Both the position numbers and the translations under genes were made by a program. A DNA stretch of 64,000 nt. It comes from Hevea brasiliensis (taxonomy: Eukaryota > Streptophyta > Magnoliopsida > Malpighiales > Euphorbiaceae). Shown here in pieces: positions 1 to 12,028 of this stretch (the first letter of the stretch is position 1; every line of letters starts with the position of its first letter). The stretch spans positions 52,959,571 to 53,023,570 of the forward strand of contig NC_079507.1 of NCBI RefSeq assembly GCF_030052815.1, given 5' to 3'. Below the pieces are notes generated by a model. That model was not told the origin of the DNA, searched no databases, and saw nothing but the letters and a program-made list of their open reading frames with translations.

Positions 1-1690
1 GCAAAATTGCCATAGAATTTGAGAAGGAATTACATGTTAATTTGTAGCAGAATTTGAGCAGGAATTGCAATGAAATTAGTGCAGAAATTACAGCAGAATT
101 TGAGCAGAAATTACATCAGAATAAGTAAGAATTACTGCAGAATTGCTGCAAATTTTGCAGTAAAATAAGTAGTAGAATTTGTGCAGAAATTGCTACAGAA
201 TTTGAGCAGAAATTACATCATAATAAGTAAGAATTACTGCAGAATTGCTGCAAATTTTACAATAAAATAAGTAGTAGAATTTGTGCAGAAATTACTGCAG
301 AATTTGAGCAGAAATTAGTAGAATTTGTGCAGAAATTGCTGCAAAAATTTGTGCAGAAATTGCTGCAGAATTTGTAAGAATTACTGCAGAATTGCTGCAA
401 ATTTTGCAATAAAATAAGCAGTAGAATTTGTGCAGAACTGCAGCAGAATTTAAGCAGGAATTACTGTGGAATTTGCAGCAAAATTGGAGCAGGAATTACA
501 TATTAATTTGTAGCAAAATTTGAACCAGAATTTCAATGTAATTAGTATAGGATTTGCAGCAGAATTTAAGCAGATATTGTTCTAAAATAAAATTTTAATA
601 AATTTCTACTCTATTTGCTTTTAGCTATTCTTTCATATTATTAACCCTCCATAAAATTTCATTCTAGCAATCTATCAAACACATAGAGACCTAAAGGCAA
701 ATAGCTCCTAATCAAATATAATGACACCACCTGATTGATAAGAAAAACTTACTTGTAAGATTGCTGATTCAGGAGAGAATTCCAAATTAATAAACCCTAT
801 GAGCAATGTAGGCTTCCAAATCAAGATCAGTAGGAATAAACAAGGGGTATTTGCAAAAATCAATGGACTTCCTCTCTTCCAAAATATGAACAGCCAATCA
901 AATATAAGAAATGCTACAGAATTGCTACATATTTTACAATAAATATATGCTGCAGAATTTTGTGCAAAATTGCCATAGAATTTGAGAAGGATTACATGTT
1001 AATTTGCAGCAGAATTTGAGCAGGAATTACAATGAAATTAGTGCAGAAATTGCAGCAGAATTTGAGCAAAAATTACATCAGAATAAGTAAGAATTACTGC
1101 AGAATTGCTACAAATTTTGCAGTAAAATAAGTAGTAAAATTTGTGCAGAAATTGCTGCAGAATTTGTAAGAATTACTGCAGAATTGCTGCAAATTTTGTA
1201 ATAAAATAAGTAGTAGAATTTGTGCAGAACTGCAGCAGAATTTAAGCAGGAATTACTGTGGAATTTGCAGCAAAATTGGAGCAGGAATTACATATTAATT
1301 TATAGCAAAATTTGAACCAGAATTTCAATGTAATTAGTATAGGATTTGCAGCAGAATTTAAGCAGATATTGTTCTAAAATAAAATTTTAATAAATTTCTA
1401 CTCTATTTGCTTTTAGCTATTCTTTCATATTATTAACCCTCCATAAAATTTTATTCTAGCAATCTATCAAACACATAGAGACCTAAAGGCAAATAGCTCC
1501 TAATCAAATATAATGACACCACCTGATTGATAAGAAAGACTTACTTGTAAGATTGCTGATTTAGGAGAGAATTCCAAATTAATAAACCCTATGAGCAATG
1601 TAGGCTTCCAAATCAAGATCAGTAGGAATAAACAAGGGGTATTTGCAAAAATCAATGGACTTCCTCTCTTCCAAAATCTGAATAGCAACA
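1..1690. repeat. Tandemly duplicated block holding a GCAGAATT minisatellite
   Basis: Two copies of one segment lie head to tail. Copy 1 runs from 1 to about 897 and copy 2 from 963 to about 1690; both begin GCAAAATTGCCATAGAATTT. Each copy has a minisatellite half made of degenerate units like GCAGAATTTGAGCAGAAATTAC, followed by a roughly 300-bp unique half. The start offset is about 962 bases but the offset of the unique halves (606 against 1386) is 780, so copy 1 has about 180 bases more of minisatellite. The short open frames at 1500-1815 fall in this block and resemble nothing I recognise. Confidence 0.85.
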
Positions 1691-2404
1691 CCTTAATCCA
1701 AATTTGTAAGAACAAGTGCAAGCCCTACAATACCCACAATACCAAATTCAATATTGTTACCATCAAACACAAGAACAAATCCTATAACCACTTTTATTAC
1801 TCATATTACCTGTAATACCCACCTCAAAATCAATGGCAATATGACCAACAACCACAAAACTACACTTATTACCAACCTAATAATGAGTCCTCACCCAGGA
1901 TTTCAGTGACACAAGAAGCAACACAATGGTGACAGTACGTAGGTATCGTTGCAAGTAGTGCAGCAACGTAAAAGAGTGTTTTCCTTGGGTATGGTGTTTC
2001 CGATCGATTTGATTAAATTAGTATTGGAAGTTGAAGAAAGAAAACGTAATAAGAGGGATGGTGGCAGTTACGTTTAGAAACACAATTTAGGGCTTTAGGA
2101 GTTAGAAACCTCTTAGAAATAGGAATTAATAATATCAGCTGGAGGGAAAAATAAAATCTAAAAAAGAAGTTAATTCATTTACAAGGACCTTTTGTCCTCA
2201 TGAAAGACTTAAAAATAATTCATTTAAAATTTTGGATATAACGACCAATATTTTATTCTTTAACTAGAGTATTTTATAACAGTGGTTAAAATTTTATATA
2301 ATTACAATCAATTATATTATTAGTCGTTATTTATATATCATTAACGAGGAAATTTTAATTCTCTCGTTGATAATTGGTCCTTAAAAACTATAATTCTTGT
2401 AGTG
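1..2404. mobile_element. Right end of a CACTA (En/Spm) transposon
   Basis: The sequence ending at 2404 reads TTCTTGTAGTG, the reverse complement of the canonical CACTA terminus CACTACAAGAA. The 200 bases before it carry short subterminal motifs such as AACGAC and GTCGTTA in both orientations, as is usual for this superfamily. Immediately after 2404 an open integrase frame begins in mid-protein, so 2404/2405 is an insertion boundary. The 3-bp target duplication would be TGA (2405-2407). The left end lies outside the window. No transposase is recognisable; the interior seen here is mostly the minisatellite block at 1-1690 and unassigned sequence at 1690-2160. That everything from base 1 belongs to this element is inference. 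Confidence 0.6.
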
Positions 2405-2405
2405 T

Positions 2406-3653
2406 GAGTCTCCTTTTGCTATACACCCTGGTGGTACTAAAATGTACAGAGGGCTAAAAGAGCACTACTGGTGGATGGGTATGAAAAGAGATGTAGCAGA
2501 ATTTGTTTCCAAATGCCTAACTTATCAGCAAGTGAAGGCCGAGCATCAAGTTCCAGCTGGTTTGTTACATTCACTACCAGTGCCGAAATGGAAATGGGAG
2601 AGAATAACAATGGATTTTGTGATGGGACTTCCGAGGACACATAAGAGCCATGATGCAGTATGGGTCATAGTTGACAGACTGACCAAGTCTGCTCATTTTC
2701 TGCCAGTCCGGATGGACTACAATTTAGAAAGATTGATCAAGTTGTACATTGATGAGATAGTAAGACTGCATGAAGTGCCAATATCCATTGTATTTGACAG
2801 AGATCCTAGGTTCACTTCTAGATTCTGGGGTAGTCTTCAGAGAGCCCTAGGAACTAGATTGAACTTCATCATGGCATTCCACCCACAGACAGATAGCCAA
2901 TCTGAGAGGATAATTAAGATCTTGGAGGACATGCTACGGGCTTGTGTGATTGAGTTTGAAGGCAGTTGGGACACACACTTGCCTTTGATTGAGTTTGCTT
3001 ACAATAACAGCTACCAATCCAGCATTGGGATGCCTCCATATGAAGCTCTCTATGGCAGAAAATATAGAACCCCGTTGTGTTGGGATGATGTGGGTGAAAG
3101 AAAGATGATTGGCCCAGAAATTGTTTAGCAAACTGAGGAAAAGATCAGATTGATCAGAGATCGACTCAAGGCTACATCAGATCGTCAGAAGTCCTATATT
3201 GATCTGAAGAGGCGAGATATTGAGTATACAGTAGGTGAGAAAGTATTCCTCAATGTTTCTCTTTGGAAGAAAATTATGAGATTTGGCAGGAAGGGGAAAC
3301 TAAGTCCTCGTTTCATCGGGCCATATAAGGTTCTGGAGAGAGTGGGTCCTCTGGCATACTGTTTGGCACTATCTCTAGAGTTGGAGAAGATACATAATGC
3401 CTTTCATGTATCGATGTTGAGGAGGTATAGATCAGACCCATCTCATGTATTACCAGTGGAAGAAATTAAAGTGAATCTAGACCTCACATATGAGGAAGAA
3501 CCCATAGAGATTCTGGCTTATGAGGTGAAGCAGCTACGGAACAAACAGATACCGTTGGTTATAGTGCTGTGGAACCATCATTCAGGCCAAAAGGCTACTT
3601 GGGAACGAGAAAAGGACATGAGGAGACAGCACCCACAGCTGTTCAGAGACTAA
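2406..3653 (+). pseudogene. Ty3/gypsy chromovirus pol fragment: integrase and chromodomain
   Basis: This is the C-terminal part of a Ty3/gypsy polyprotein, entered in mid-protein at the CACTA boundary. The frame opens with ESPFAIHPGGTKMY, just downstream of the integrase zinc finger. It then shows the DDE core: Asp in TMDFVMGLP, Asp in FDRDPRF, and Glu in SERIIKILEDML. The C-terminal part has the GPY/F-like region (SPRFIGPYKVLERVG) and a chromodomain-like tail ending near ATWEREKDMRRQHPQLF, which is typical of chromoviruses. One in-frame TAG at 3126-3128 splits it; the frame is otherwise open from 2406 to 3653. Protease, reverse transcriptase and RNase H are missing because the CACTA element interrupts the copy. 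Integrase would insert element cDNA into chromatin; this copy cannot make it. Confidence 0.93.
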
Positions 3654-3686
3654 TACCAGGTAAAATTTCAAGACGAAATTTATTTT

Positions 3687-3702
3687 AAGGGGGGGGGGGG
3701 AA
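3687..3702 (+). other. Polypurine tract of the chromovirus
   Basis: AA followed by a run of 12 G and AA lies immediately before the LTR start TGTAACACCC. This position and composition are those of the plus-strand primer of LTR retrotransposons. It fixes both the orientation of the element and the LTR boundary. Confidence 0.85.
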
Positions 3703-3703
3703 T

Positions 3704-6700
3704 TGTAACACCCCTATTTGCATAACCTAGTACATTTTACTGTTCCGGTGACCGGTATCAGTCCGGACAATTAAGGAAATTAGAACCATGTCTAAGACAC
3801 ATAGATAAGCTTTGAACTCAAATAAATAGTGACTACCTGATAGGTAAGTATAAATAAGAAAAATAGAACATAAAAGGTTAAATGAGCCAGGAGTCACAGC
3901 GATGGGTGACCTTCTCGGGAAGTGACTGCGAGGTCAGTCTTAACCCAAATTTTGAACCGAAAAATGTGACGCCACGGTCCTTAGGACTATTGTGAACATA
4001 GTGAAAAAGAGAAAATCAGAGAAAAGAATTGTTAAGCAGGTCAAATAATTAGGTCAGGGATCCGGAAGAAATATTGAATAACTAGCAAACCGGATCAGAC
4101 TGGCGAGGGACAATTTGATTAATTCACCCCTAGAGCTGACTCCTGACCTAACTGTCCAATAAAATCGGAGAAATAAAAAATTTGGAATAGAGAATTAAAT
4201 TAAAGAAGAATAGAAAAATGGAGGAAATAGAAAAAGAAAAGAAAAAAAGTGGATTATCACATCATCATCTTACCTCATGCATGATAAAATAATTTCTAAA
4301 TTTTAAAATTTGATATTAGGGGATAATTATAACTTAAAAGACAATTAAAATAAAATGAAAATCAACTTTTTTTACTTGGTCTTCTTCAAGTGTCGTAGCC
4401 TTCTTCCTCACCTCTCTCTCTCTTTCCATTTCCACCTCCATTAAAGCTTGAATACAAGCTTGATTTCACTCAACAAAACCCTAAATTTCCCAAAATTAAT
4501 CCATAAAAACTTGTTATCTTCACTTGAGGAAGCATTAGAAGAAGGAAAGAAAAGAAGAAAAGGAAGAAAGTGAAGAATTGAAAGTCAAGTGGAGGTTAGT
4601 AATTTAAGTTGAAATTTTTAATTAATTATTTGTGTGTTTAGCTCAATTAACCTAGAACTCAACTTAAAAATCAAAAGAAAACACCTATGGGGGATTGATT
4701 GGGATTTCAGCCAGCCAAAGGTGGAGTTAGAATTGAATGAATTTGATGCATTTGAATGGTTGTTTAGGTTGAATTATGTATATAGACCATGGATATATAT
4801 TTTGATTTCATTAGATATTAAATTTATGTAATTAGGGTTCTTGAGCATGTGAAAATTTGGAGAAAAATTAGAGAATTGGTCAATTGATGCAATTGACCTT
4901 AGTTGAGTTGAGAAATGGTCAATTGGGAGCATTTGTGGTGTGTGAAAATTGGTAGAACCAAATTGTAATTCGGATTGGTTAGTGTTCATATTCTGGCAGC
5001 TTGACCTAGGTTCCTTTCAGGGACCAAAACTGAAAATTTACCACCCCAATTGGTATGAGGCTAATTGGGAATGAAAACAGACACATAATGACACATTTTT
5101 CATTTAGGAATCATGCCCAGAAAATAACCATAACATAATGAACAATTAGGTCAAACCCGTGTGTAGTGCACTGCCACTGTACCAAAATGACCAAATAAAT
5201 AGTGTTTGTTCATTTGGCAATAATTTGAGCTATACGGGTCCAAATGACCTGATTTTTGTGGCATTGGAAAAGTATGACATAGCACTACAACTTTCATGAA
5301 GAATACCAATCCAAATTCTGCCCATAACTAAGTCATTTGGCCACCCAAAGTTAGTGATCCAAAACTGCCAGAACCAAATTAGGTGCCCAGAAAATCTGAG
5401 TTAGACCAATTCAGCCAGCCATGTTCAAATGGCCATATCTTGGGCAAAAAAACTCCAAATGGAGTGATTCAAAAAAAGGAATTAAAGTTAAGACAATAAA
5501 GAACAAGTTTTATGAAGAACACTTTGCCAAATTCCCACAGCAACATGACCAATGGAATAGTACAAAACAGGACATCAAATCTGAAAATTTTGAAATTGCA
5601 CGCAAGAGACCTAAAATTTGAAGAAACAATCAAAACCAACAAATTAGGCACCCAAAATGTGGTATATGGGTGTAATTAGATGTCTCATACCTATTAAGCA
5701 TAAGAAAGTCAATATTTTGACTTGAATAGTACCATAAATAGTAATCTCGAAATAAAAATCTCCAAGAACGTTAGTTTAAGCATGTTATGGCCAGAATTGA
5801 GCATATAGGAATTAATTATTAGATTTATTATGAGATAAGGTATTGAAACACTATTAATTATGTGTTTCAGCTGAAAAAGACCCGAAAGAGACAAAGGACT
5901 GAGTCAAGGCTTATAGGCGACTCATATCAGGTCTGTGCACAGTGATTTTTGTTTAAATATATGATTCTTGAAAATTTGATTTTTGAATTAATTATGAATT
6001 GTGTTGCCATTTATGATTGTGAATATGACTTTGGAAATTGACCAGATTTCTTACAAATTATTTGAATAAATTATTTTGAATTGATTTTGTGTTCACACTT
6101 AGCATGACAGTACCACATCATTCCTCCTCCATTTATGGGGTTGAGATCGTTTATTTTCCTCCTTCTCTGGCTTACCAGTTGAGGTCAAGATCGGATAAGT
6201 ACTCATTAGCTATCTAGCCACCTCCCTCATTGATTTCGATTAGTGAGGTTGCATATTGCTTTATCGTGGTGTACAACACGACATTGATCGAAAATTTTGT
6301 GTCATGGCTTAAGTTGTGTATGAATTGGTAATACTGTATTTATTAAATTGTTTGACCAAAACGGTGCTGTAATGAGCTTTGAAAAATTGTAAAATGTGAT
6401 TGTAAAATTTTTGAATTGTAAATTGTTCATAAATGTTTTATATTACGCATTTTACATATTATTGTGCACTACTGAGTATTTTTATACTCAGCGATAGCTC
6501 CTTTTGCTGTCGCAGATAGAGGCAAGGAAAAAGTAACAGAGTGAGCTGCTGATTGTGGGGACTGCCCAGAGACTTTTGTACGGGTATTTGATTACACCCT
6601 TATAATTTCTTGATGTAAATAATTTTATAGTCATATGTACTTTTGTAACTGAGCAGTTGTACAGTTAATGTGTAATACTATTGTCTTTTGGATTTAACTG

Positions 6701-7141
6701 CAAATGTAAATTTCTTATTTTGAATGCAATGTGCATAGCTTATTTTGAACTATTGAGATAAAATTTTATTTTGAACTGTGGAGATTGGATGGATTTGTGT
6801 TGATTGAGTGATTTAGTGGTTGAGATTTGATGAAGTGCTATTATTGGAAGTGTTTTTCCACAGGTAAATTTTTTATTTTTCTCAATTACTGTCAGCACTC
6901 TGTCGAAATTTTTTCAAAATTTTTGGAAAAATAAAATTAGTCAAAAATTTTACATAGCTTTTCAACTTCAATTAAATGTTTTTAGTTTCTACAAAAAAAT
7001 GTTTACTACTTTCAAAAAGGAAGAAAATGATTTTAAAATCCCTTCTAGTGTACTTAATGGGTTATCGGTAGGTGAAGTTTGGTAAGTCATTAGGTATACT
7101 ACGTGATCATGTTATTCCTTACAGAGAGGTAAGGTGTGACA
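3704..7141 (+). mobile_element. 3' LTR of the Tekay/Del-like chromovirus (about 3.4 kb)
   Basis: The LTR starts TGTAACACCCC directly after the polypurine tract and ends GGTGTGACA at 7141, so it has TG...CA ends. A length of about 3.4 kb fits the long LTRs of the Tekay/Del chromovirus lineage. Its first 80 bases match the ends of the solo LTRs at 36717 (same strand) and 34431 (opposite strand), for example TACTGTTCCGGTGACC and AGTCCGGACA. The 5' partner lies outside the window, so the 5-bp target duplication cannot be tested. Open frames inside it (such as 4634-4831 and 5421-5621) have no recognisable product and are treated as chance. Confidence 0.88.
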
Positions 7142-7878
7142 TTTATGATTTTATTATATATGCAATGACTTTTGTGCGTGTTTTTAATAAGAAAATTATA
7201 ATTATATGAATTTTATATAAAAAATATAGTGTTATTAAATAATTTTCATTAAAAACATAATTTAATAATTTTAATTTAAGTTTAATTATGATAATAATTA
7301 TATTATTATATTTTAAATTTAACAAATAAAGATTATTTCTTTATTTTAAAAAAATGATAAATTATTAACAAGTTTACACGTTTAAGATTTATTATGTAAT
7401 AATAATCCTCCATCGAAAAAACTATGCATAAAAATTAATGCATTGACCATATAATTACAAATCTATATTTTTATTTATAGACGAAATAATAATTGATAAA
7501 TTATAAAATGAAAGATACAAATTTAATCTCTTTAATTTTAAATTTTTAAATATAAAAAAATTTAATTAAATTATTCTTATCGATTTATTTATTCATTTAT
7601 ATTTATATAGTTTATGATTTTGAATTTTTTTTTTTTTTTTTTTTTTTGTAGATATCACAAGTTCCTTCTTTGAAATTGAGATTAGCTCTTCGGAATAAAT
7701 AAATAGAATTTGCAGCCAGAGATAGATTGGGTTGAGTTTGGGCTTGTGAGCTGGGCCAGGAACAGAGCCCTAACTCCACACTCGAAAGAAGTGGCTCACA
7801 TGTATCGATACGAGTCTGGAAACTGGCTCAACGTTCCATTTGAAATTGATTCTGAACTCAAAAATCTGTGACAGTGGC
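7142..7878. other. AT-rich intergenic DNA and presumed ZNF511-like promoter/5'UTR
   Basis: Very AT-rich up to about 7650, with a run of about 20 T at 7626-7647. From 7690 the base composition becomes gene-like, and this part is presumably the 5'UTR of the following zinc-finger gene. I see no clear TATA box and no coding sequence. Confidence 0.5.
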
Positions 7879-10175
7879 ATGGCGATGGTGGTTGATATGG
7901 ACGCCAAAGGAGAGTTAGGGTTTCCGTACTGGACTCCAGTTCGTCGACGTTTGAACCCCGATTCTCCATTCTTTGCTTATGGTAACATTCAGAGGGAGCT
8001 CTTCGCCAAACAGGTGATTTTCTCGTTGATCTTCAGCATTCTTCTTCAATGTTAAAGGATTGATTCGAAATTTTTAACATCTGTTTGATTGAATTCAGAA
8101 TTCATGTTAGATGCTGAAGTGAAATTGAGTTGCTCTTTCATTTCTTTTTGTTTGGTTTTGGTTATTAACTTTTGGAATTATAGATGATCAATGAAACCCC
8201 ATGCATTAAAGCTGGAGAATTTTCGGTTCTTAATATTCTGTGGAGAATTTACCTTAGGTGAACACTGAACAGGCTTACGCAGGCCATAATAGAGGAAAAG
8301 ATGCTATGTAACTAGTTTAAGAAAAGCTGAAGAAGGCTTAAATGAGTTGAGGTGAGTTCTATTCTGAAGCGCTTATTTAGCATTTTAATTCCAGGTTGCA
8401 TTGGATTTAACAGAAGATGAAAAGAATCATTTACAGAATTTGGTGGATGAGGATGGCAGGTATCAATATTTGAATTAATTTTCTCATCTTCATTTTAGCC
8501 TGCAATGATGGTATCTATTAGTTTTCTTTTCCGTAAATCAGAAATTTTATCTATTTAGATATTATTTGCTTGTTGTTTGTGTATTTGTCGACTCATCAGA
8601 GCTGTTATATGCTTAGTCCAAATGATTTGAAGAGGAATTGATATAAACATTGGGGAGATAGAAAAATTGGCTATTTATTTAGTTGACTTTGATCCTTATT
8701 TTTATGATGAGACGATCAAAGGTTATTGTTTTAGGTACCATGTACAGTAGATTTCCATTCATATGCTGTTTATGATCAATTCTTATAGTTTTACTTTTAC
8801 ATGTTAGTGGAAAAAGTGTTCTGTCATTCTTAATTGTTTAGCTGAAGATACATGTTTTTGAAAACTTTTAGAGTACTTGATTGTTTGTGATAAAGGGATT
8901 TTTAGATTTCTAGGAAATGAAGAGAGCAATTTCAGGGTTTTACCTTTCTGCTTCATGCATGGAATAAATAGTTTTATTTCTAAGTTTCTACTAATTGCGC
9001 CTAACTATCAATGTTTGAGCAGGGATATTTTTTGTCCCATTGTTGGATGTGGTGCACGCTTGACATTTTTGGAAGACTTTGAAGACCATTACAATGCACG
9101 GCACGCTGCATCCTGTTCGGTGTGCTCTAGAGTTTACCCAACTTCTCGCCTGCTCAGCATACATGTATCTGAAGCACATGATTCATTTTTTCAAGCAAAA
9201 GTTGCACGTGGCTATGCCATGGTATTCTTTGTTAGTTATATTTTTTATAATTTATGTCATGATTCTAGTCTATATGACTTTTATTTTTCATTTGATTTTT
9301 GGCAAGCATCAATGCAGTTTAACAGTTTTATTATCAAATGTTTTGATAATTGATATGTGATTTGCATAATTTGTAATTGTGATATGGCTTGTGAGACACC
9401 CGCATGATGGTACAATTCGTCTATGCTTTTGATTTGTTTGTTTCCTTCTTCATGCTTAACTGTTATTGGATTTGCAACTCACTTGTAATGACTTGATAAG
9501 CAATCTAACTTATCCCATTCCCTCAGGAGCTACAAGAATCACTTAAAAGAGAGAAAATGGACAATAAAGTAGGAAATAAAAGCAGAGTAGGATTATGCCC
9601 TGGAGATGGATAGACCAATTATGTATGAATGCACATGGTTTTTTCCTTAATGGTGGTAACTTGTTCATCTATTTGGTGGTTCTTAAAATCCAAGCTTGTG
9701 TTTGGAATTGCCATAATCGCAAGAAGTTCTTGGGTTTGTTGAATGTGCTGGTTTTTTATGCTTCTTCTCACAACTTTTTTGTTCAATGCTAATGTGCATT
9801 CTCAATTGACAGTATGAATGCCTGGTGGAAGGTTGTGGTTTGAAATTCAAGAACGACAAAAGTAGGCAACAGCATTTGGTTGACAAGCATAAATTTCCCA
9901 GGGCATTTGAATTCTTCAAGAAGGCCCATCCATCCAAGAAAGCTAGACAGAAGCACCAGCGTAAAGAAGCAATTCAAAAGAGGGGAGAGACTTCATCCAA
10001 AATGGAAGTAGAAGGTGAAACCATTGATGGCCTTGTTTCAGCAGTTTCTAGATTAAGCACTTCAGATTCTTCTCCTTCTTCTATCAGCTTTGGTCGCCAC
10101 CATACACGTGGTTTCATATTTTTACCCAGAGCTGTTAAGCGAGAACATAGCGCACACAATGGAACAAAGGGATAG
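7879..10175 (+). CDS. C2H2 zinc finger protein, ZNF511-like (4 exons)
   Basis: Exons 7879-8013, 8395-8459, 9023-9221 and 9813-10175 join in phase with GT...AG introns to give 253 residues. The start is the ATG at 7879 (MAMVVDMDAKGELGF); a TTG further upstream in the same frame is not a credible start. Three C2H2 fingers follow in order: C-x4-C...H-x4-H near residues 71-94 (FCPIVGCGARLTF), C-x2-C near 98-120 (CSVCSRVYPTSRLL), and C-x4-C near 136-158 (YECLVEGCGLKFK). After them comes a basic stretch (KKARQKHQRKEA) and a Ser-rich tail. This layout and the short FPYWTP N-terminus fit the eukaryotic ZNF511 family, a nuclear protein of poorly defined role. Introns 2 and 3 contain longer open frames that are read-through artefacts. 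Family assignment is from memory of the architecture. Confidence 0.88.
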
Positions 10176-12028
10176 CCACCTTACATGCAAATAACTAGCT
10201 TTCTTCCACCAATACTGTCAATGGCATCTGCATGTAACAATGAAAGGCTATATGAGAGCTGTAGGAGACGGCTTGAATTTACTTCAGAAGTTGAAATGGT
10301 GGGGACATGCTGACTGCCTTCTTCTGTCTTACCAAAAAATTTATTCTTAGTGATTTCTGATAGTAGTTCTTTGTTTTGATTTCTATTGAATTTAATTTAA
10401 TACTTCAGGATGATCTGTATTTGTGGAGTTGAGTTGAATGTGTAATCTTTGAGGAAAAGAACCCACTGATGGTTAATCGTAATGGATTTTATTCCATGCG
10501 CTTTTATGCTTTGTTTTCCTGGGGCGAAAGAGTTTATTAGAAAAATATATATATATCTCTGGTTGAATCTTTCGGTAGAGCAATATCAGTAGGCATGAAG
10601 CTTTTTCAGGGATGAATCTTTCGGTAGTGCAATATCAGTAGGCATGAAGCTTTTTTCAGGGAAGGAAACAATTGCAAGAAAAATCTAATAATACAATGTT
10701 TATTCATTGCTTTAATAGCACGTACATGGTAGGCATAGTTTGCAGCTAAGTAGTTATCCTTTAAAAACCTGTAGACATCTAAAATCAATTTCAGTTCCCA
10801 AGACTCGATTGAAAAGGGCGATTGTAATGGAGGGCGATTGTAATGGAGGGCAACCTTTTTTTTTCTATTGCCCCTTGAAGGCTAGGTTGATATTCATTTC
10901 ATAAATTAAACTTTACAGATAAGGGTCCACAGTTGACCAAAAAAAAACAAACATATGAGGGTCCACATATAGCAACATACAAGTTCAAGACCCAACCCAT
11001 CTCCACGGCTTCAAAACAAGGGATCCTAAACTATTCAGACCACCACCCAGCTCACAGAAAAGTCCAGCCCATTTACAAGTAACCTTAGCTAGGCTAGGGA
11101 ACATCCATCCTAATGAAACTCTCCCACAATCGCACCGCCAATGTTGCCAATGAACAAAACCCAGGGATTTTCAATCATCAAAAAGCACCAAAGGAGCCAT
11201 GCAAGGCATAACCGGAACAAAGAGGCCCCAAACCAAAAAATCCCTAAGAGTAGCAAGTGAGCCGAGCTGGATCCACAAATACTTGATGAAGATAGAGCCA
11301 TGGTGGTGCAAGAGTAATAATGGAGAAACTTGGCAGAGCTCTTGGCCTAAAATTACCTTTAAGGATCGGAAAGCCATCTGGTGCCACCAACACGTCCCCA
11401 GTAGTACTAGCTTCAGAAATCTCATCGATATACCAACAACACAACTCAATAAACCACAAGAAAAATATAGAAACAACACATATTACCCTTCCCGAATCTT
11501 TGGGAGAAATAAGAACTCACAAGGCAGGTTTAAAATACCTTCCCTGTGAAGCACAAACCTACTAAAACCTATTTACAACTCAACTCGGTGGTGGGAGGGA
11601 GAATCCACGTTTCGAATCAGGGATAGAGACAAACCCTGCCCAAATGGATTAGAAGCCGACTGAAAAGCAGTCAATTGAGTCACGCCTACAACCAAGTCAA
11701 TTTTCAAATCAATTTTCTTCAGAGCCCTGGCATTTTGTGTTACAATATCTCAATTTTGAATTTCAATCAAATTTAATTATATATAAAAAAAAACTTCTAT
11801 AATCATTTAAGAAAAAAAGTTTATAAATTTTGTTTTGGGTAAGTTGAATTTGTGATTGAGAAGTTAATAAAAATATATTTTTAAAATATTATTTTAAATA
11901 TTATTAAAAATATTTTAAAATAAAAAATTAATTATTATTTTAAAATTTTTATAAATAAAACATATTAAATTTAATTTTAAAATAGTTTTAAAATCTCAGT
12001 ATACAAGTCTTATCTCTCTGTGGGTAGG
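10176..12028. other. Intergenic region downstream of the ZNF511-like gene
   Basis: 10176-10520 is probably 3'UTR of the zinc-finger gene. 10900-11750 is less AT-rich and has overlapping open frames on both strands (about 11110-11565), but none resembles a protein I know; it could be a decayed transposon or gene fragment. 11750-12000 is very AT-rich. No RNA gene was recognised. Confidence 0.4.
10564..10662. repeat. Short tandem duplication, 49-bp period
   Basis: TGAATCTTTCGGTAG...GCATGAAGCTTTTT occurs twice in a row, starting at 10564 and 10613, with two or three differences. A second small duplication (GGGCGATTGTAATGGAG, twice) lies near 10816-10850. Both look like replication-slippage products in the 3' flank of the zinc-finger gene. 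Confidence 0.85.

Noticed and set aside
1..500. Short repeated units as a CRISPR array
   Set aside because: The units are contiguous, variable and lack unique spacers, and the genome is a plant nuclear one.
4634..5621. Open frames of 60-71 codons inside the chromovirus LTR
   Set aside because: They lie wholly in LTR sequence, are short, begin at arbitrary codons and resemble no protein.
8877..9360. 158- and 93-codon frames overlapping zinc-finger exon 3
   Set aside because: The first is exon 3 read through flanking introns and the second is an out-of-frame shadow. Splice sites at 9023 and 9221 explain the conserved part.
11110..11565. Overlapping frames on both strands suggesting a gene
   Set aside because: None shows a family motif or codon pattern I can defend; left as an unassigned region.
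11590..11625. Pol III B-box-like GTTTCGAATC, possible tRNA or SINE
   Set aside because: No convincing A box at the right distance, no cloverleaf, and only a partial B-box match.
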